Below, piece by piece: positions 44,035 through 53,114 of a DNA stretch of 64,000 bases (positions are counted from its first letter, which is position 1; each line of letters begins with the position of its first letter). Location of the stretch: positions 1 to 64,000 of the forward strand of contig JAGTSE010000044.1 of assembly GCA_018261615.1 (NCBI GenBank). Direction: 5' to 3'. Source of the stretch: Pseudomonadota bacterium (GTDB taxonomy: Bacteria; Pseudomonadota; Gammaproteobacteria; Enterobacterales; Enterobacteriaceae). A program made the position numbers and the translations under genes. Under the pieces are notes generated by a model. It was given only the letters and a program-made list of their open reading frames with translations, did not search any database and was not told where the DNA came from.

Positions 44035-45429
44035 TTATTTTTTACGCCCGTATATCGCCCAGGTGATCACAACACAGGCAATATAGAACACGAGAAATAC
44101 TTTCATTGCGCCGGCCGGAGAGCCGGTTAATACCAATGAAGTACCGAACGCTTTTGGGATGAAAAACCCGCCAATCGCGCCGATTGCTGAGATAAACCCA
44201 AGCGCCGCCGCTGTTTCTGTTGCTGCTTCGCGCATGGCTTCACTCTCGCTGCCGCCGCGTTTTTGTGCGCGTTCCATGGCCATTTTGCGGAAAATAACCG
44301 AGATCATCTGGAACGTAGAACCACTGCCCAGACCCGCCGTGAGGAACAACATCAGGAAGACGCAGAAGAAGGCAATAAAGCTACCGCCAGTACCTCCTGT
44401 GGGTAAGGTCAGGAACAGCGCGGCACTGAAAATAGCCATCACCACAAAATTCACCAGTGTGACACGCGTGCCGCCGAGTCGATCGGAGATCACGCCACCA
44501 GCCGAACGCGCCAGAGCGCCAATCAGTGGACCGAAGAAAGCAAAATGCAGGATCTGTACATCCGGGAACTGCGTTTTCGACAGCATGGCAAAACCGGCTG
44601 AAAAGCCGATAAACGAGCCAAAGGTTGCCAGATAGAGGAAGCTCATGATCCACAAGTGGCTGCGTTTCAGCACTGGCAACTGCGCGCGCAGCGAGGCTTT
44701 CGAGGTCGCCAGTTCGTTCATGCCGAACCAGGCCGCTAACGTAAACAAGGCCAGCAGTGGAACCCAGACCCAGGCCGCGTTTTCCAGATACAGTATTGAG
44801 CCGTCCGGCTGAATTGCCCCCATACCACCAAAAGCGGCAAAAATGGAAAAAGAGACGGCCAGCGGCGCAATCAATTGCATCACGCTGACGCCCAGATTGC
44901 CCAGCCCGCCGTTGATCCCCAGCGCGCCGCCCTGTTTCTGTTTCGGGAAGAAGAAGCTGATGTTCGCCATACTGGAAGCAAAGTTCGCCCCGGCGAAACC
45001 GCACAGCAGCGAGATAATAATAAACGTACTAAAAGACGTGGTCGGATCCTGCACGGCAAAACCGAGCCATACACAAGGAATAATCAAAATCCCGGTGCTG
45101 AAGGCCGTCCAGCGACGACCACCGAACACCGGTACCATAAAAGAGTACGGTACGCGGAGCAACGCGCCGGAAACAGAGGGTAGCGCAGTCAGCATAAAGA
45201 GCTGGTCAGTGGTAAACTTGAAGCCCACTTTGGGCAGGTTAACGGCGACGGCGCTGAACAGCATCCAGACACAAAACGCCAGAAGTAGGCAAGGAACGGA
45301 AATCCACAAATTACGGCTTGCAATCGCATGTCCCTGCTGTTGCCAGAAAGCCGGATCTTCAGGACGCCATTCGGTAATAACCCGTGATGACGAACCTTTT
45401 TCCGGGATGGATGAGTGCTGCATATACAC
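44035..45429 (-). CDS. narK: Nitrate/nitrite antiporter NarK
   Basis: NarK (464 residues) is a 12-helix major-facilitator transporter that brings nitrate in and exports nitrite during nitrate respiration. The substrate-binding arginines fall in LLRVPYSFMVPVFGGRRW (about residue 89) and in GALARSAGGVISDRLGG (about 305). Nitrate-signature glycine-rich helices GANFASSMANISFFFPK and GLGSGSTFQMISVIF are present. Length and sequence match E. coli NarK. It is divergent from narX, with an FNR palindrome in between. Confidence 0.97.
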   Translation of the reverse strand: MYMQHSSIPEKGSSSRVITEWRPEDPAFWQQQGHAIASRNLWISVPCLLLAFCVWMLFSAVAVNLPKVGFKFTTDQLFMLTALPSVSGALLRVPYSFMVPVFGGRRWTAFSTGILIIPCVWLGFAVQDPTTSFSTFIIISLLCGFAGANFASSMANISFFFPKQKQGGALGINGGLGNLGVSVMQLIAPLAVSFSIFAAFGGMGAIQPDGSILYLENAAWVWVPLLALFTLAAWFGMNELATSKASLRAQLPVLKRSHLWIMSFLYLATFGSFIGFSAGFAMLSKTQFPDVQILHFAFFGPLIGALARSAGGVISDRLGGTRVTLVNFVVMAIFSAALFLTLPTGGTGGSFIAFFCVFLMLFLTAGLGSGSTFQMISVIFRKMAMERAQKRGGSESEAMREAATETAAALGFISAIGAIGGFFIPKAFGTSLVLTGSPAGAMKVFLVFYIACVVITWAIYGRKK

Positions 45430-45730
45430 CTCTGCTGATCGGTTTGATGCCTGTCACCATAGTTTTTGCAGCGCCAGGTAAGTTGATATAAATCAAAGGA
45501 AAAGCAGCACTTTCTACACCTGAAAAATCACCATGCTCATTAGTGAGTAGTCATAACATATAAAAAAGGTGTGGTTTTTCACGGTCATCGCCGCTACCGC
45601 GCAAATTGTTCCCACGTTGGTCGACACACAGGAAATAAAGAGGTAATCCTTTAGAGGTATGGGTATACCCCAGGCGATAGCTGACAATACAGTCACCGCA
45701 GCACATGCGGTCAAGGAGCTTTCATCACTT
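45430..45730. promoter_or_regulatory. narK-narX divergent regulatory region
   Basis: This 301-base region holds a perfect FNR palindrome at 45483-45496 for narK. NarL heptamer-like sequences are likely further upstream but cannot be placed securely; ATGGGTATACCCC near 45658-45670 is a compact inverted repeat of TACCC-type elements. No gene is visible. The 103-codon minus-strand frame at 45514-45825 overlaps narX and is not credible. Confidence 0.65.
45483..45496 (-). promoter_or_regulatory. FNR-binding site of narK
   Basis: TTGATATAAATCAA matches the FNR consensus TTGATNNNNATCAA exactly. It is centred about 60 bases upstream of the narK start codon, consistent with FNR activation of narK under anaerobiosis as in E. 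coli. Confidence 0.88.
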
Positions 45731-47530
45731 ATGCTAAAACGCCTCTTTTCTCCTATTTCGCTGGTCAACCAACTGGCGCTGCTGATGTTGCTGTCCACCA
45801 TTATCGGCGTGGCAGGCATGGCCATCTCCGGCTGGCTGGTACAGGGCGTTCAGGGTAGCGCGCATGCCATCAATAAAGCCGGTTCTCTGCGCATGCAGAG
45901 CTATCGCCTGTTGTCCGCGATTCCGCTGCATGAAGATAAGCATTACCTGTTTGATGAAATGGAACATACCGCATTCAGCCCGGAGCTGGCGCTGGCCGCG
46001 CAGCGTGATGGCCAACAAGCGCAGCTTGCCGAGCTACAAAACTACTGGCACAGCCTTGTGATCCCCGCCATCCGCCAGGCGCAACAGCCTGGCGAAGCTG
46101 CGGACATTATCGCAATCTTCGTTGGCAGGATCGATAAACTGGTGACGTCGTTCGATCGCAGCACAGAACAACGGATTGAACAGGTCGTCATCATGCAACA
46201 TCTGATGACGCTGTTGATGGCTCTGCTGCTACTGTTTGCCGTCGTCTGGCTGCGTTCACGACTACTGCGCCCGTGGCAACAACTGCTGCAAATGGCGCGC
46301 GCCGTCAGCCAGCGAGATTTTACCCGACGCGCCTCGATTAGCGGACGCAATGAAATGGCAACGCTTGGCGAGGCGTTGAATAACATGTCCGCTGAGCTGG
46401 CGGAAAGTTACGCGGTACTCGAGCAGCGCGTCAAAGAGAAGACCGCCGGGCTTGAGCAGAAAAACCAGATCCTGTCATTTTTGTGGCAGGCTAACCACCG
46501 CCTGCACTCACGCATTCCGCTGTGCGAACGCCTTTCGCCAGTGCTTAATGGTTTGCAGGATTTAACTTTGCTTCACGATATCGAACTGCGTGTCTACGAC
46601 ACAGAAGATGAGAACAACCATCAGGAATTTACCTGCCAGTCGAATGCCAGTTGCGATGATAAAGGCTGCCATTTGTGCCCGCGTGGTGTCTCAACGCCGT
46701 ATGTGGGCTCCGGAACAACATTAAAATGGCGGCTGGCGGATGCCCATATGCAGTACGGTTTGCTGCTGGCGCAATTGCCGCAAGGCCGGCATTTAAGCCA
46801 TGACCAGCAACAACTTGTTGATACGCTGGTAGAGCAGTTAACCGCGACGCTGGCACTCGACAGGCATCAGGACAAACAGCAGCAACTGCTGGTAATGGAA
46901 GAGCGCGCCACCATTGCCCGTGAACTGCACGATTCAATCGCCCAGTCACTCTCTTGTATGAAGATGCAGGTTAGCTGCCTGCAAATGCAGGGCGATGCGT
47001 TACCACAAAATAGCCAGCAGTTACTGGGCCAGATCCGTAACGAGCTGAATACCTCCTGGGCGCAGTTACGCGAACTGCTGACTACCTTCCGTTTACAATT
47101 AACCGAACCGGGGCTGCGCCCGGCGCTGGAAGCCAGTTGCCAGGAGTACAGCGATCGTTTCGGTTTCCAGGTGCGGCTCGACTATCAGCTTACGCCCCGA
47201 CTGGTGCCGCCGCATCAGGCTATCCATCTGTTGCAAATTGCCCGCGAAGCGCTGAGCAATGCACTGAAACACTCCGGCGCAACCGCAGTCAGCGTCGCCG
47301 TAGAACAGCAAGAAAACCGGGTGATACTGCGCGTTAGCGATAATGGGCGCGGTATTCAGGTCAATGCTGAAAGGACAAATCATTATGGAATGATCATTAT
47401 GCGTGACCGTGCGCAAAGCCTGCGCGGCGATTGCCAGGTACGCCCCGTTGCCTCCGGTGGGACGGAGGTTATCGTTACGTTCATCCCTGAGACGTTTATC
47501 TCACCCATGCAAGGAGATACCCATGAGTAA
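45731..47530 (+). CDS. narX: Nitrate/nitrite sensor histidine kinase NarX
   Basis: NarX (599 residues) senses periplasmic nitrate and phosphorylates NarL. TM1 (about 15-37) is followed by the sensor with the P-box HAINKAGSLRMQSYRLL, then TM2 (about 152-172), a HAMP domain, and a Cys-rich central module (CQSNASCDDKGCHLCP). The HPK7-type kinase follows, with phospho-acceptor His in ARELHDSIAQSLSCMKMQ (near 399) and ATP-binding NALKHSGAT and DNGRGI. ATG at 45731 gives MLKRLFSP, the E. coli start, with AGGAG 11 bases upstream. It overlaps narL by eight bases. Confidence 0.96.
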   Translation: MLKRLFSPISLVNQLALLMLLSTIIGVAGMAISGWLVQGVQGSAHAINKAGSLRMQSYRLLSAIPLHEDKHYLFDEMEHTAFSPELALAAQRDGQQAQLAELQNYWHSLVIPAIRQAQQPGEAADIIAIFVGRIDKLVTSFDRSTEQRIEQVVIMQHLMTLLMALLLLFAVVWLRSRLLRPWQQLLQMARAVSQRDFTRRASISGRNEMATLGEALNNMSAELAESYAVLEQRVKEKTAGLEQKNQILSFLWQANHRLHSRIPLCERLSPVLNGLQDLTLLHDIELRVYDTEDENNHQEFTCQSNASCDDKGCHLCPRGVSTPYVGSGTTLKWRLADAHMQYGLLLAQLPQGRHLSHDQQQLVDTLVEQLTATLALDRHQDKQQQLLVMEERATIARELHDSIAQSLSCMKMQVSCLQMQGDALPQNSQQLLGQIRNELNTSWAQLRELLTTFRLQLTEPGLRPALEASCQEYSDRFGFQVRLDYQLTPRLVPPHQAIHLLQIAREALSNALKHSGATAVSVAVEQQENRVILRVSDNGRGIQVNAERTNHYGMIIMRDRAQSLRGDCQVRPVASGGTEVIVTFIPETFISPMQGDTHE

Positions 47531-48173
47531 CCCGCAACCGGCTACTATTTTGCTGATCGACGACCATCCGATGCTGCGAACCGGTGTGAAGCAGTTGATC
47601 GGTATGGCGCCTGATATCACCGTGGTCGGCGAAGCCAGCAACGGCGAGCAAGGGATTGAACTGGCAGATACGCTCGATCCAGACCTGATACTGCTGGATC
47701 TCAATATGCCTGGCATGAACGGCCTGGAAACGCTCGATAAACTGCGCGAGAAGTCGCTTTCGGGCCGGGTGGTGGTATTCAGCGTTTCCAACCACGAAGA
47801 AGATGTAGTGACCGCACTGAAACGCGGCGCGGATGGCTACCTGTTGAAAGATATGGAGCCGGAAGATTTACTGAAAGCGTTGCAGCAAGCAGCTGCGGGA
47901 GAGATGGTGCTCAGCGAAGCTCTCACCCCGGTGCTGGCGGCAAGCCTGCGCGCCAATCGCTCGACCAGCGATCGCGACATCAGCCAGCTCACCCCACGCG
48001 AGCGCGATATTCTCAAGCTGATTGCGCAGGGGTTGCCGAATAAAATGATCGCCCGCCGTCTCGATATCACCGAGAGCACAGTCAAAGTGCACGTTAAACA
48101 TATGCTGAAGAAAATGAAGCTGAAATCCCGCGTTGAAGCTGCAGTATGGGTTCATCAGGAACGCATTTTCTGA
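47523..48173 (+). CDS. narL: Nitrate response regulator NarL
   Basis: NarL (216 residues) activates narGHJI and narK and represses fermentative genes such as adhE when nitrate is present. The receiver domain has DDHP and phospho-acceptor Asp59 in LILLDLNMPGMNG. The C-terminal LuxR-type helix-turn-helix (LTPRERDILKLIAQGLPNKM through TVKVHVKHMLKKM) binds TACYYMT heptamers. The ATG lies inside the last codons of narX, giving the same overlap as in E. coli. It is convergent with ychO. Confidence 0.98.
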   Translation: MSNPQPATILLIDDHPMLRTGVKQLIGMAPDITVVGEASNGEQGIELADTLDPDLILLDLNMPGMNGLETLDKLREKSLSGRVVVFSVSNHEEDVVTALKRGADGYLLKDMEPEDLLKALQQAAAGEMVLSEALTPVLAASLRANRSTSDRDISQLTPRERDILKLIAQGLPNKMIARRLDITESTVKVHVKHMLKKMKLKSRVEAAVWVHQERIF

Positions 48174-48176
48174 TCG

Positions 48177-49580
48177 TTACGGGGCTGGCAGCGGCCAGCC
48201 CACGTTAGCGTTATCGTTCGTCATCGGCGGTATCACTGGTTCAGTCAGTTTCAGTTCAATGCTATTCGACGCCACGCGCTGCCCTTTATCATCTTCCACC
48301 AGTGCAGTAAGCGTCCAACGATTGCTCGCTCCTTCAGCACTATCCCAGCGCGGCATAATCAGCGTCCAACCATCGGCACTGCGGCCATTCGCTGGCGGTG
48401 TCAGGCTAAGCGCCTGTGTATCGCCCTGCCAGCTAATCGAACGCACGCCATGTGTGCTGTTGATTTGCAGCTTCAGCACCACAGTTTCACCAGGTTGTAA
48501 ATCCCACGGCGGCGTAGCGAGAAAAACCGACAATGTTTTGCGCTGACGATATTCATACACTGGCGTACTGTTGCGCGTTGGGCTGTCGTAACGGTTACCG
48601 CGCAGCGAACGACTGGCAGCCACTTCGCTGGCTGAAAGTTGCTTCCACAACGGGACGCCAAAGCGGTAGTTGAGCTTCAAACCTAAGTCATTCCGGCTAA
48701 GACCGCTCTCACCCTGACGGTGTTCGGCGGTCAGCGTCACCAGCGGAACCGGAGTATAGTTGAGGCCCACTTTCACCGCTACCGGGTTTCGATAGCCGGT
48801 ACCGGTATCAAATAGCCCCACATTTTCACCAAAGTATTGTTCAACACTGAGGCTGGTATTCAGTTGCTGCCAGAACGGCAATCGCGCCTGCGCCGTCACA
48901 TCGTAACCCCGCGCCATCCGCTGTTGCTGCGTAGCAGTTTGATAACCCCAGTTGCTCACTGGCTGGTAGTAGTTGGCGGAGAAACGCAGATACTCCCCCC
49001 ATGCCTCGGCGCCTAACCCGGCACGGCTATAATTGTCATCCAGCAGTGTGTCATAAAATGTGTTATAGCCGAGCAACCAGTCGCCAGCCATCCAGCGTTG
49101 GCCTAGCCCGATATTGCCCATCAGTCCCTGGTTCTGTTGCGTCACTCCGATCTGCCCCCAACTGAGGTAGCGGTTATTATCCTCCAGAGGCACAAACCAG
49201 TCGCCGTGGCTGCCGGTAAAACGGCCCTCGCTATCGACCTTAAAATCGATATTGGCGCTGCCCCAGGGCGACAACCAGGATTCCACTCTCTGGTTCACCT
49301 CATCGTTCACCACATCCTGCAATTGCCCGAATGCAAACTGGCGCGCCTGCTCTCCCGCGGTCAGCCCGTTATCCGTCATGCTGGCTTCACCGAAGGCTTT
49401 GACCATTTCCGCGACGTGTTTTCCCTGCGAGCCATTTACTGGCGCCATGCCGAGATCCGGCAAACCATCGCCATTATTATCGAAGGGGTTTTCCGCTTGC
49501 TGAACGAAGCTATTTTGTGCGGCATCGACAACATCGCCCGCCAGCAGCAATATCAGGAGAGATGAGAGCTTATAATTCAT
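48177..49580 (-). CDS. ychO: YchO, invasin/intimin-like outer-membrane protein
   Basis: This 467-residue protein starts with a signal peptide (MNYKLSSLLILLLAGDVVDA). An inverse-autotransporter-type beta-barrel follows (NPFDNNGDGLPDLG, WLSPWGSANIDFKVDSEG, GYNTFYDTLLDDNYSRAGLG). The C-terminal part has Ig-like character (PWDLQPGETVVLKLQI). It resembles E. coli YchO (YchP), implicated in biofilm and adhesion. It lacks long passenger repeats. ATG at 49580 starts the signal peptide directly; TTG at 49595 is less likely. Confidence 0.92.
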   Translation of the reverse strand: MNYKLSSLLILLLAGDVVDAAQNSFVQQAENPFDNNGDGLPDLGMAPVNGSQGKHVAEMVKAFGEASMTDNGLTAGEQARQFAFGQLQDVVNDEVNQRVESWLSPWGSANIDFKVDSEGRFTGSHGDWFVPLEDNNRYLSWGQIGVTQQNQGLMGNIGLGQRWMAGDWLLGYNTFYDTLLDDNYSRAGLGAEAWGEYLRFSANYYQPVSNWGYQTATQQQRMARGYDVTAQARLPFWQQLNTSLSVEQYFGENVGLFDTGTGYRNPVAVKVGLNYTPVPLVTLTAEHRQGESGLSRNDLGLKLNYRFGVPLWKQLSASEVAASRSLRGNRYDSPTRNSTPVYEYRQRKTLSVFLATPPWDLQPGETVVLKLQINSTHGVRSISWQGDTQALSLTPPANGRSADGWTLIMPRWDSAEGASNRWTLTALVEDDKGQRVASNSIELKLTEPVIPPMTNDNANVGWPLPAP

Positions 49581-49752
49581 AACACCGTACAGCAATTTGC
49601 TGATAATAAACCGCCCAGTTTTGTCGACATGAACCGATAAGTTTACCGGTTTTGCCCCTACTTTGCAGGGAGTGGCAAAATACCAGGAAAATCCTTACCC
49701 ACCCTCTGCGTTGCAACTACAGTTAATTCGCCAATGCTGAAAGAGAATCGCC

Positions 49753-50304
49753 ATGAATTGTAAACTGTGTGGAGCGTTCTGCAGCGCGTTGCTGTTGTAC
49801 GGCGTACAGGTATACGCAAATGAAATGTTTAACCTGCAATCCCCGGCTTTCGCCGACAATGCCTTGATGGAGAAAAAATTCGCCGGTAACGCCAACAACA
49901 ATCCCAATTGTACCGGTGAAAATCAGTCGCCCGCGCTGGCGTGGAGTAACCCGCCAGCCAGTACAAAAAGTTTCGCCCTGCTGGTTCACGATCCGGAAGG
50001 CGCAAACGGACTGGGGGTGACGCATCTGGTGGCTTACAATATTTCGCCGTCAACGACCAGTTTTGCGCCCAACGATCTGCGCGACGGCAAAAATTATACC
50101 GGCGGGAAAAACAGCCCCGGAAATCTGCGCTGGCATGGCCCCTGTCCACCGCCCGGCAGCGGCGCACACCATTACACTTTCACGCTGATTGCCACCTCAC
50201 TGCCGCCAACCTTGCCGGAAGGGCTAACACGCGAAGCGTTGTTAGATAAACTCAAAGGGCATGCACTGGCCGCCAGCGGATTGATTGGCCGTTTCGGACA
50301 ATAA
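49753..50304 (+). CDS. Secreted YbhB/YbcL-family (PEBP) protein
   Basis: This 183-residue protein has a signal peptide (about residues 1-22, ending YGVQVYA) before NEMFNLQSP. The phosphatidylethanolamine-binding protein fold follows, with NPNCTGENQSPALAWS, the ligand-pocket FALLVHDPEGANG, WHGPCPPPGSGAHHYTFTL and a LKGHALAAS tail. YbcL of uropathogenic E. coli is a periplasmic member that suppresses neutrophil migration. This protein is related in fold, but no such role can be inferred. K-12 has no PEBP gene at this place, between ychO and ychN. Confidence 0.87.
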   Translation: MNCKLCGAFCSALLLYGVQVYANEMFNLQSPAFADNALMEKKFAGNANNNPNCTGENQSPALAWSNPPASTKSFALLVHDPEGANGLGVTHLVAYNISPSTTSFAPNDLRDGKNYTGGKNSPGNLRWHGPCPPPGSGAHHYTFTLIATSLPPTLPEGLTREALLDKLKGHALAASGLIGRFGQ

Positions 50305-50403
50305 TTTGTGGTAAGCCACTGATTCTGCGTCGCCGTCCTTTCACCGGGGACGGCGACGCAGTAGCATAAACCCCGTCTGCACAATGTTATCGAAGGAGTG
50401 AAA

Positions 50404-50757
50404 ATGCAAAAGATCGTCATTGTCGCCACCGGCGCGGCTTATGGTAGTGAATCGCTGTTCAGCAGTTTGCGGCTGGCAATCGCCCTGTGCGAAGAAAAGA
50501 GCGCGAAGCAACTGAAAGTGTTTCTAATGTCCGACGCGGTAACCGCTGGTCTGCGCGGGCAAAAGCCGACTGAGGGTTATAACCTGCAACAGATGCTGGA
50601 AATTTTGACCGCCCAGGGCGTGGCGGTGAAATTATGCAAAACCTGCACTGATGGACGCGGTATCACCACCCTGCCGCTAGTCGATGGCGTGGAAATCGGC
50701 ACGCTGGTGGAACTGGCACAGTGGACTGTGGCAGCGGATAAGGTATTAACTTTTTAA
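50404..50757 (+). CDS. ychN: YchN, DsrE-family protein
   Basis: This 117-residue DsrE/DsrF-like protein matches E. coli YchN, which forms a homohexamer and is thought to handle sulfur or sulfane transfer. Conserved Cys residues are present in KLCKTCTDGRGI (about residues 77-88), and TAGLRGQKPTEGYN is identical to E. coli. ATG at 50404 has GGAG seven bases upstream; the GTG at 50398 overlaps that Shine-Dalgarno region and is not used. Confidence 0.94.
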   Translation: MQKIVIVATGAAYGSESLFSSLRLAIALCEEKSAKQLKVFLMSDAVTAGLRGQKPTEGYNLQQMLEILTAQGVAVKLCKTCTDGRGITTLPLVDGVEIGTLVELAQWTVAADKVLTF

Positions 50758-50864
50758 TACCTCCGGGAGTTTAATACAATTTTCTTATGAATGACGTTCT
50801 GTCATCAAGTTTGCCTGTTGTGTTGCCGATAGCCACTTAAGACAACACAGCAGGTAACATAATT

Positions 50865-52649
50865 ATGTTTAGATCGATTAAATCCCGCATTATTGCGGCC
50901 ACGGCGGGATGTCTCGCTACCGCTTTGCTTCTTAACACCGTTATTAACTATCAGGTCACTCGCCAGCATAATCAACAAACTCAGCAGGATATTCTCTCCA
51001 GCACCAGCGCCAGCCACAGCATTGCCATTGCAGACTGGGTCGCCAGTAAAATGGAGATCATCAACTCACTGCAAAGCGTCGCCCTAACTGACGATCCGGT
51101 ACCCGTTTTCACACAGATGGCTCACGCTGGTGGCTTCACCAATGTATATATCGGTTACGCCAGCAAAACAGCGAAATTCTCCGATCCGACCGGCGTACCC
51201 GCCGATTATGATCCGACGATCCGTCCGTGGTATCAGCAGGTACTGAAAACGGATGCGCCGGTGGTGACCGCACCCTATGTCGATGCGGGTAGCGGGAAAC
51301 TGGTGGTCACGTTCGCCGTACCGGTGAAAGAGAACGGTACACTGAAAGGCGTGGTCGCTGGTGATGTTTCAATGGACAGCGTGGTAGCTAACGTACGCGG
51401 CATCAATCCATCGCCTAACAGTAGCGGTTTACTGCTGGACAGCGACGGCACGGTGATTGCCGCTAATAACGATAATCTGACGCTCAAACCCTTCGCAGAA
51501 GCGCTCAGCGGAGTGAGTCTCGCCGGGTTGCGTGCCGGAAAAATCGTCGAAGGCCAGTACGCTGGCGTACAGAAGATACTGCAAGCTACCCCGGTCAAAG
51601 GCACCCACTGGCTGCTGACCGTAGCGCTGGACAGCGCAGATTCCACGTCCGGTTTGCAGGCACAGCTCAAAGCTTCCGCTCTGTCGCTGGTCGTGCTGGT
51701 ACTGATTGCCGGTGCAGTCATGCATTGGATAGTGACGGCCATGCTTAAAAGGCTGCTAACGATTCGCGATGCGATGAATGCTATCAGTAGCGGCACCGAC
51801 GATCTTTCCCAGCGTTTACCAGTGGATGGCCATGATGAAGTGACGCAAATTGCCCATGCCTTTAACACCTTCAGCGATAAATTGTCGGTGGTGATGGTTA
51901 AACTGCGAGATTCCAGCCAATCCGTACAGCAAGCTGCGCAGGAGATTGCTGCAGGTAACCAGGATCTCTCCGGAAGGACTGAACAGGCGGCATCCAGCCT
52001 GCGAGAAACGGCCAGCGCCGTGGAGCAGATCACCGCGTCGGTCGCCCAGTCCACCGATGCTGCCGCTCAGGCTAATCAGCAGGCACATGCGGCATCTGAA
52101 GCAGCATCCCGCGGCGGTCAGGTGGTGACACAAGCGATAACTACCATGCAATCTATTGAAACCGCTTCAGCGAAAATCGGGGATATCACCAGCGTGATTG
52201 ACGGAATCGCCTTCCAGACGAATATTCTGGCGTTGAATGCCTCCGTTGAAGCGGCGCGCGCGGGCGAACAGGGACGCGGGTTTGCCGTGGTCGCTGGTGA
52301 AGTACGTAATCTGGCCAGCCGTAGTGCGCAAGCAGCAAAAGAGATCAAAACACTGATTGATTCCACCACCAACAGTGTCGCCACTGGTTCACGCTTTGTT
52401 CGGCTGGCGGGAGACAGTATGACTGACATTGTTTCCAGCATCGACAGCGTGTCGGTGATCATGCGCGAGATCACCGTCGCGACGAGCGAGCAGATGAAGG
52501 GCATACAGGAGATCAATCATGCGGTTATCGATCTTGACCGTATGGTGCAGCAAAACGCCGAACTGGTGATCCAGTCCGCCGCCGCCGCAGACGCGTTGCG
52601 CTCACAGGCCGGGGAGCTTGCTGAAACCGCCGGGCATTTCCGCATTTAA
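50865..52649 (+). CDS. Methyl-accepting chemotaxis protein with dCache amino-acid sensor
   Basis: This 594-residue chemoreceptor has TM1 (about 8-28), a periplasmic dCache_1 domain (about 35-270), TM2 (about 272-294), HAMP (about 296-350) and a signalling domain with the hairpin tip AFQTNILALNASVEAARAGE. The sensor contains Y115, R120, W122, Y123, Y138, D140 and D167. Their spacing is the same as in the amino-acid-binding dCache receptors typified by Pseudomonas PctA. Amino-acid chemotaxis is therefore likely. It lacks a C-terminal NWETF-type CheR/CheB tether. It is absent here in E. coli K-12. Confidence 0.93.
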   Translation: MFRSIKSRIIAATAGCLATALLLNTVINYQVTRQHNQQTQQDILSSTSASHSIAIADWVASKMEIINSLQSVALTDDPVPVFTQMAHAGGFTNVYIGYASKTAKFSDPTGVPADYDPTIRPWYQQVLKTDAPVVTAPYVDAGSGKLVVTFAVPVKENGTLKGVVAGDVSMDSVVANVRGINPSPNSSGLLLDSDGTVIAANNDNLTLKPFAEALSGVSLAGLRAGKIVEGQYAGVQKILQATPVKGTHWLLTVALDSADSTSGLQAQLKASALSLVVLVLIAGAVMHWIVTAMLKRLLTIRDAMNAISSGTDDLSQRLPVDGHDEVTQIAHAFNTFSDKLSVVMVKLRDSSQSVQQAAQEIAAGNQDLSGRTEQAASSLRETASAVEQITASVAQSTDAAAQANQQAHAASEAASRGGQVVTQAITTMQSIETASAKIGDITSVIDGIAFQTNILALNASVEAARAGEQGRGFAVVAGEVRNLASRSAQAAKEIKTLIDSTTNSVATGSRFVRLAGDSMTDIVSSIDSVSVIMREITVATSEQMKGIQEINHAVIDLDRMVQQNAELVIQSAAAADALRSQAGELAETAGHFRI

Positions 52650-52656
52650 TCTTCTT

Positions 52657-52689
52657 TCGGCGCATTTCACCCACGGTTTTATGCGCCGA
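52657..52689 (+). terminator. Hairpin after the chemoreceptor gene
   Basis: TCGGCGCAT and ATGCGCCGA form a nine-base-pair stem with a 15-base loop, just after the stop codon. No T-tract follows, so termination strength is uncertain. Confidence 0.45.
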
Positions 52690-52864
52690 CATCCCCCCTC
52701 ACCAGATAATGTAATTTTTGTTTAATCGCTACGTCATTTTTTGATCAAAATCAGCATTCGTTATCCTTCACTTTGGTGTTATTGGCTGAGTAAATTGTGA
52801 ACAGAATCACGCGCGAGAAGTTTTCGTGGCGGAAGGCGTTGTTATAAAACTACGGGGTTGGAAA

Positions 52865-53110
52865 ATGGCGGTGGTAAAAACAAGTTTGAGATTATTTGGC
52901 GGGGATACAATTGTCGTTCGTTGTTCAGCAAATTGTCATATTCATCTGATGAGCGAGAAGAGCAGCGCGGCTAATGAGCAGACCGATATTTTAAGCGTCC
53001 AGAACCGCGCAAGCGCCTATCTGGCGGTGCCTTACAGCGGTATCTGGAACGTGCTGATCGATAGCCACAGCCAGTCGCTGGAGCACTCAATCAGCTACGT
53101 TGCAGCATAA
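52865..53110 (+). CDS. DUF1883 domain protein
   Basis: This small protein of 81 residues begins MAVVKTSLRLFGGDTIVVRC and shows SAYLAVPYSGIWNVLIDSHS towards the end. I recognise it as DUF1883-like, a short all-beta domain without a known function. There is no signal peptide or membrane segment. ATG at 52865 with GGGGTTGG upstream is preferred over the frame from 52826. It sits between the chemoreceptor and chaC and is convergent with chaC. It is not found here in K-12. Confidence 0.75.
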   Translation: MAVVKTSLRLFGGDTIVVRCSANCHIHLMSEKSSAANEQTDILSVQNRASAYLAVPYSGIWNVLIDSHSQSLEHSISYVAA

Positions 53111-53114
53111 TCGC

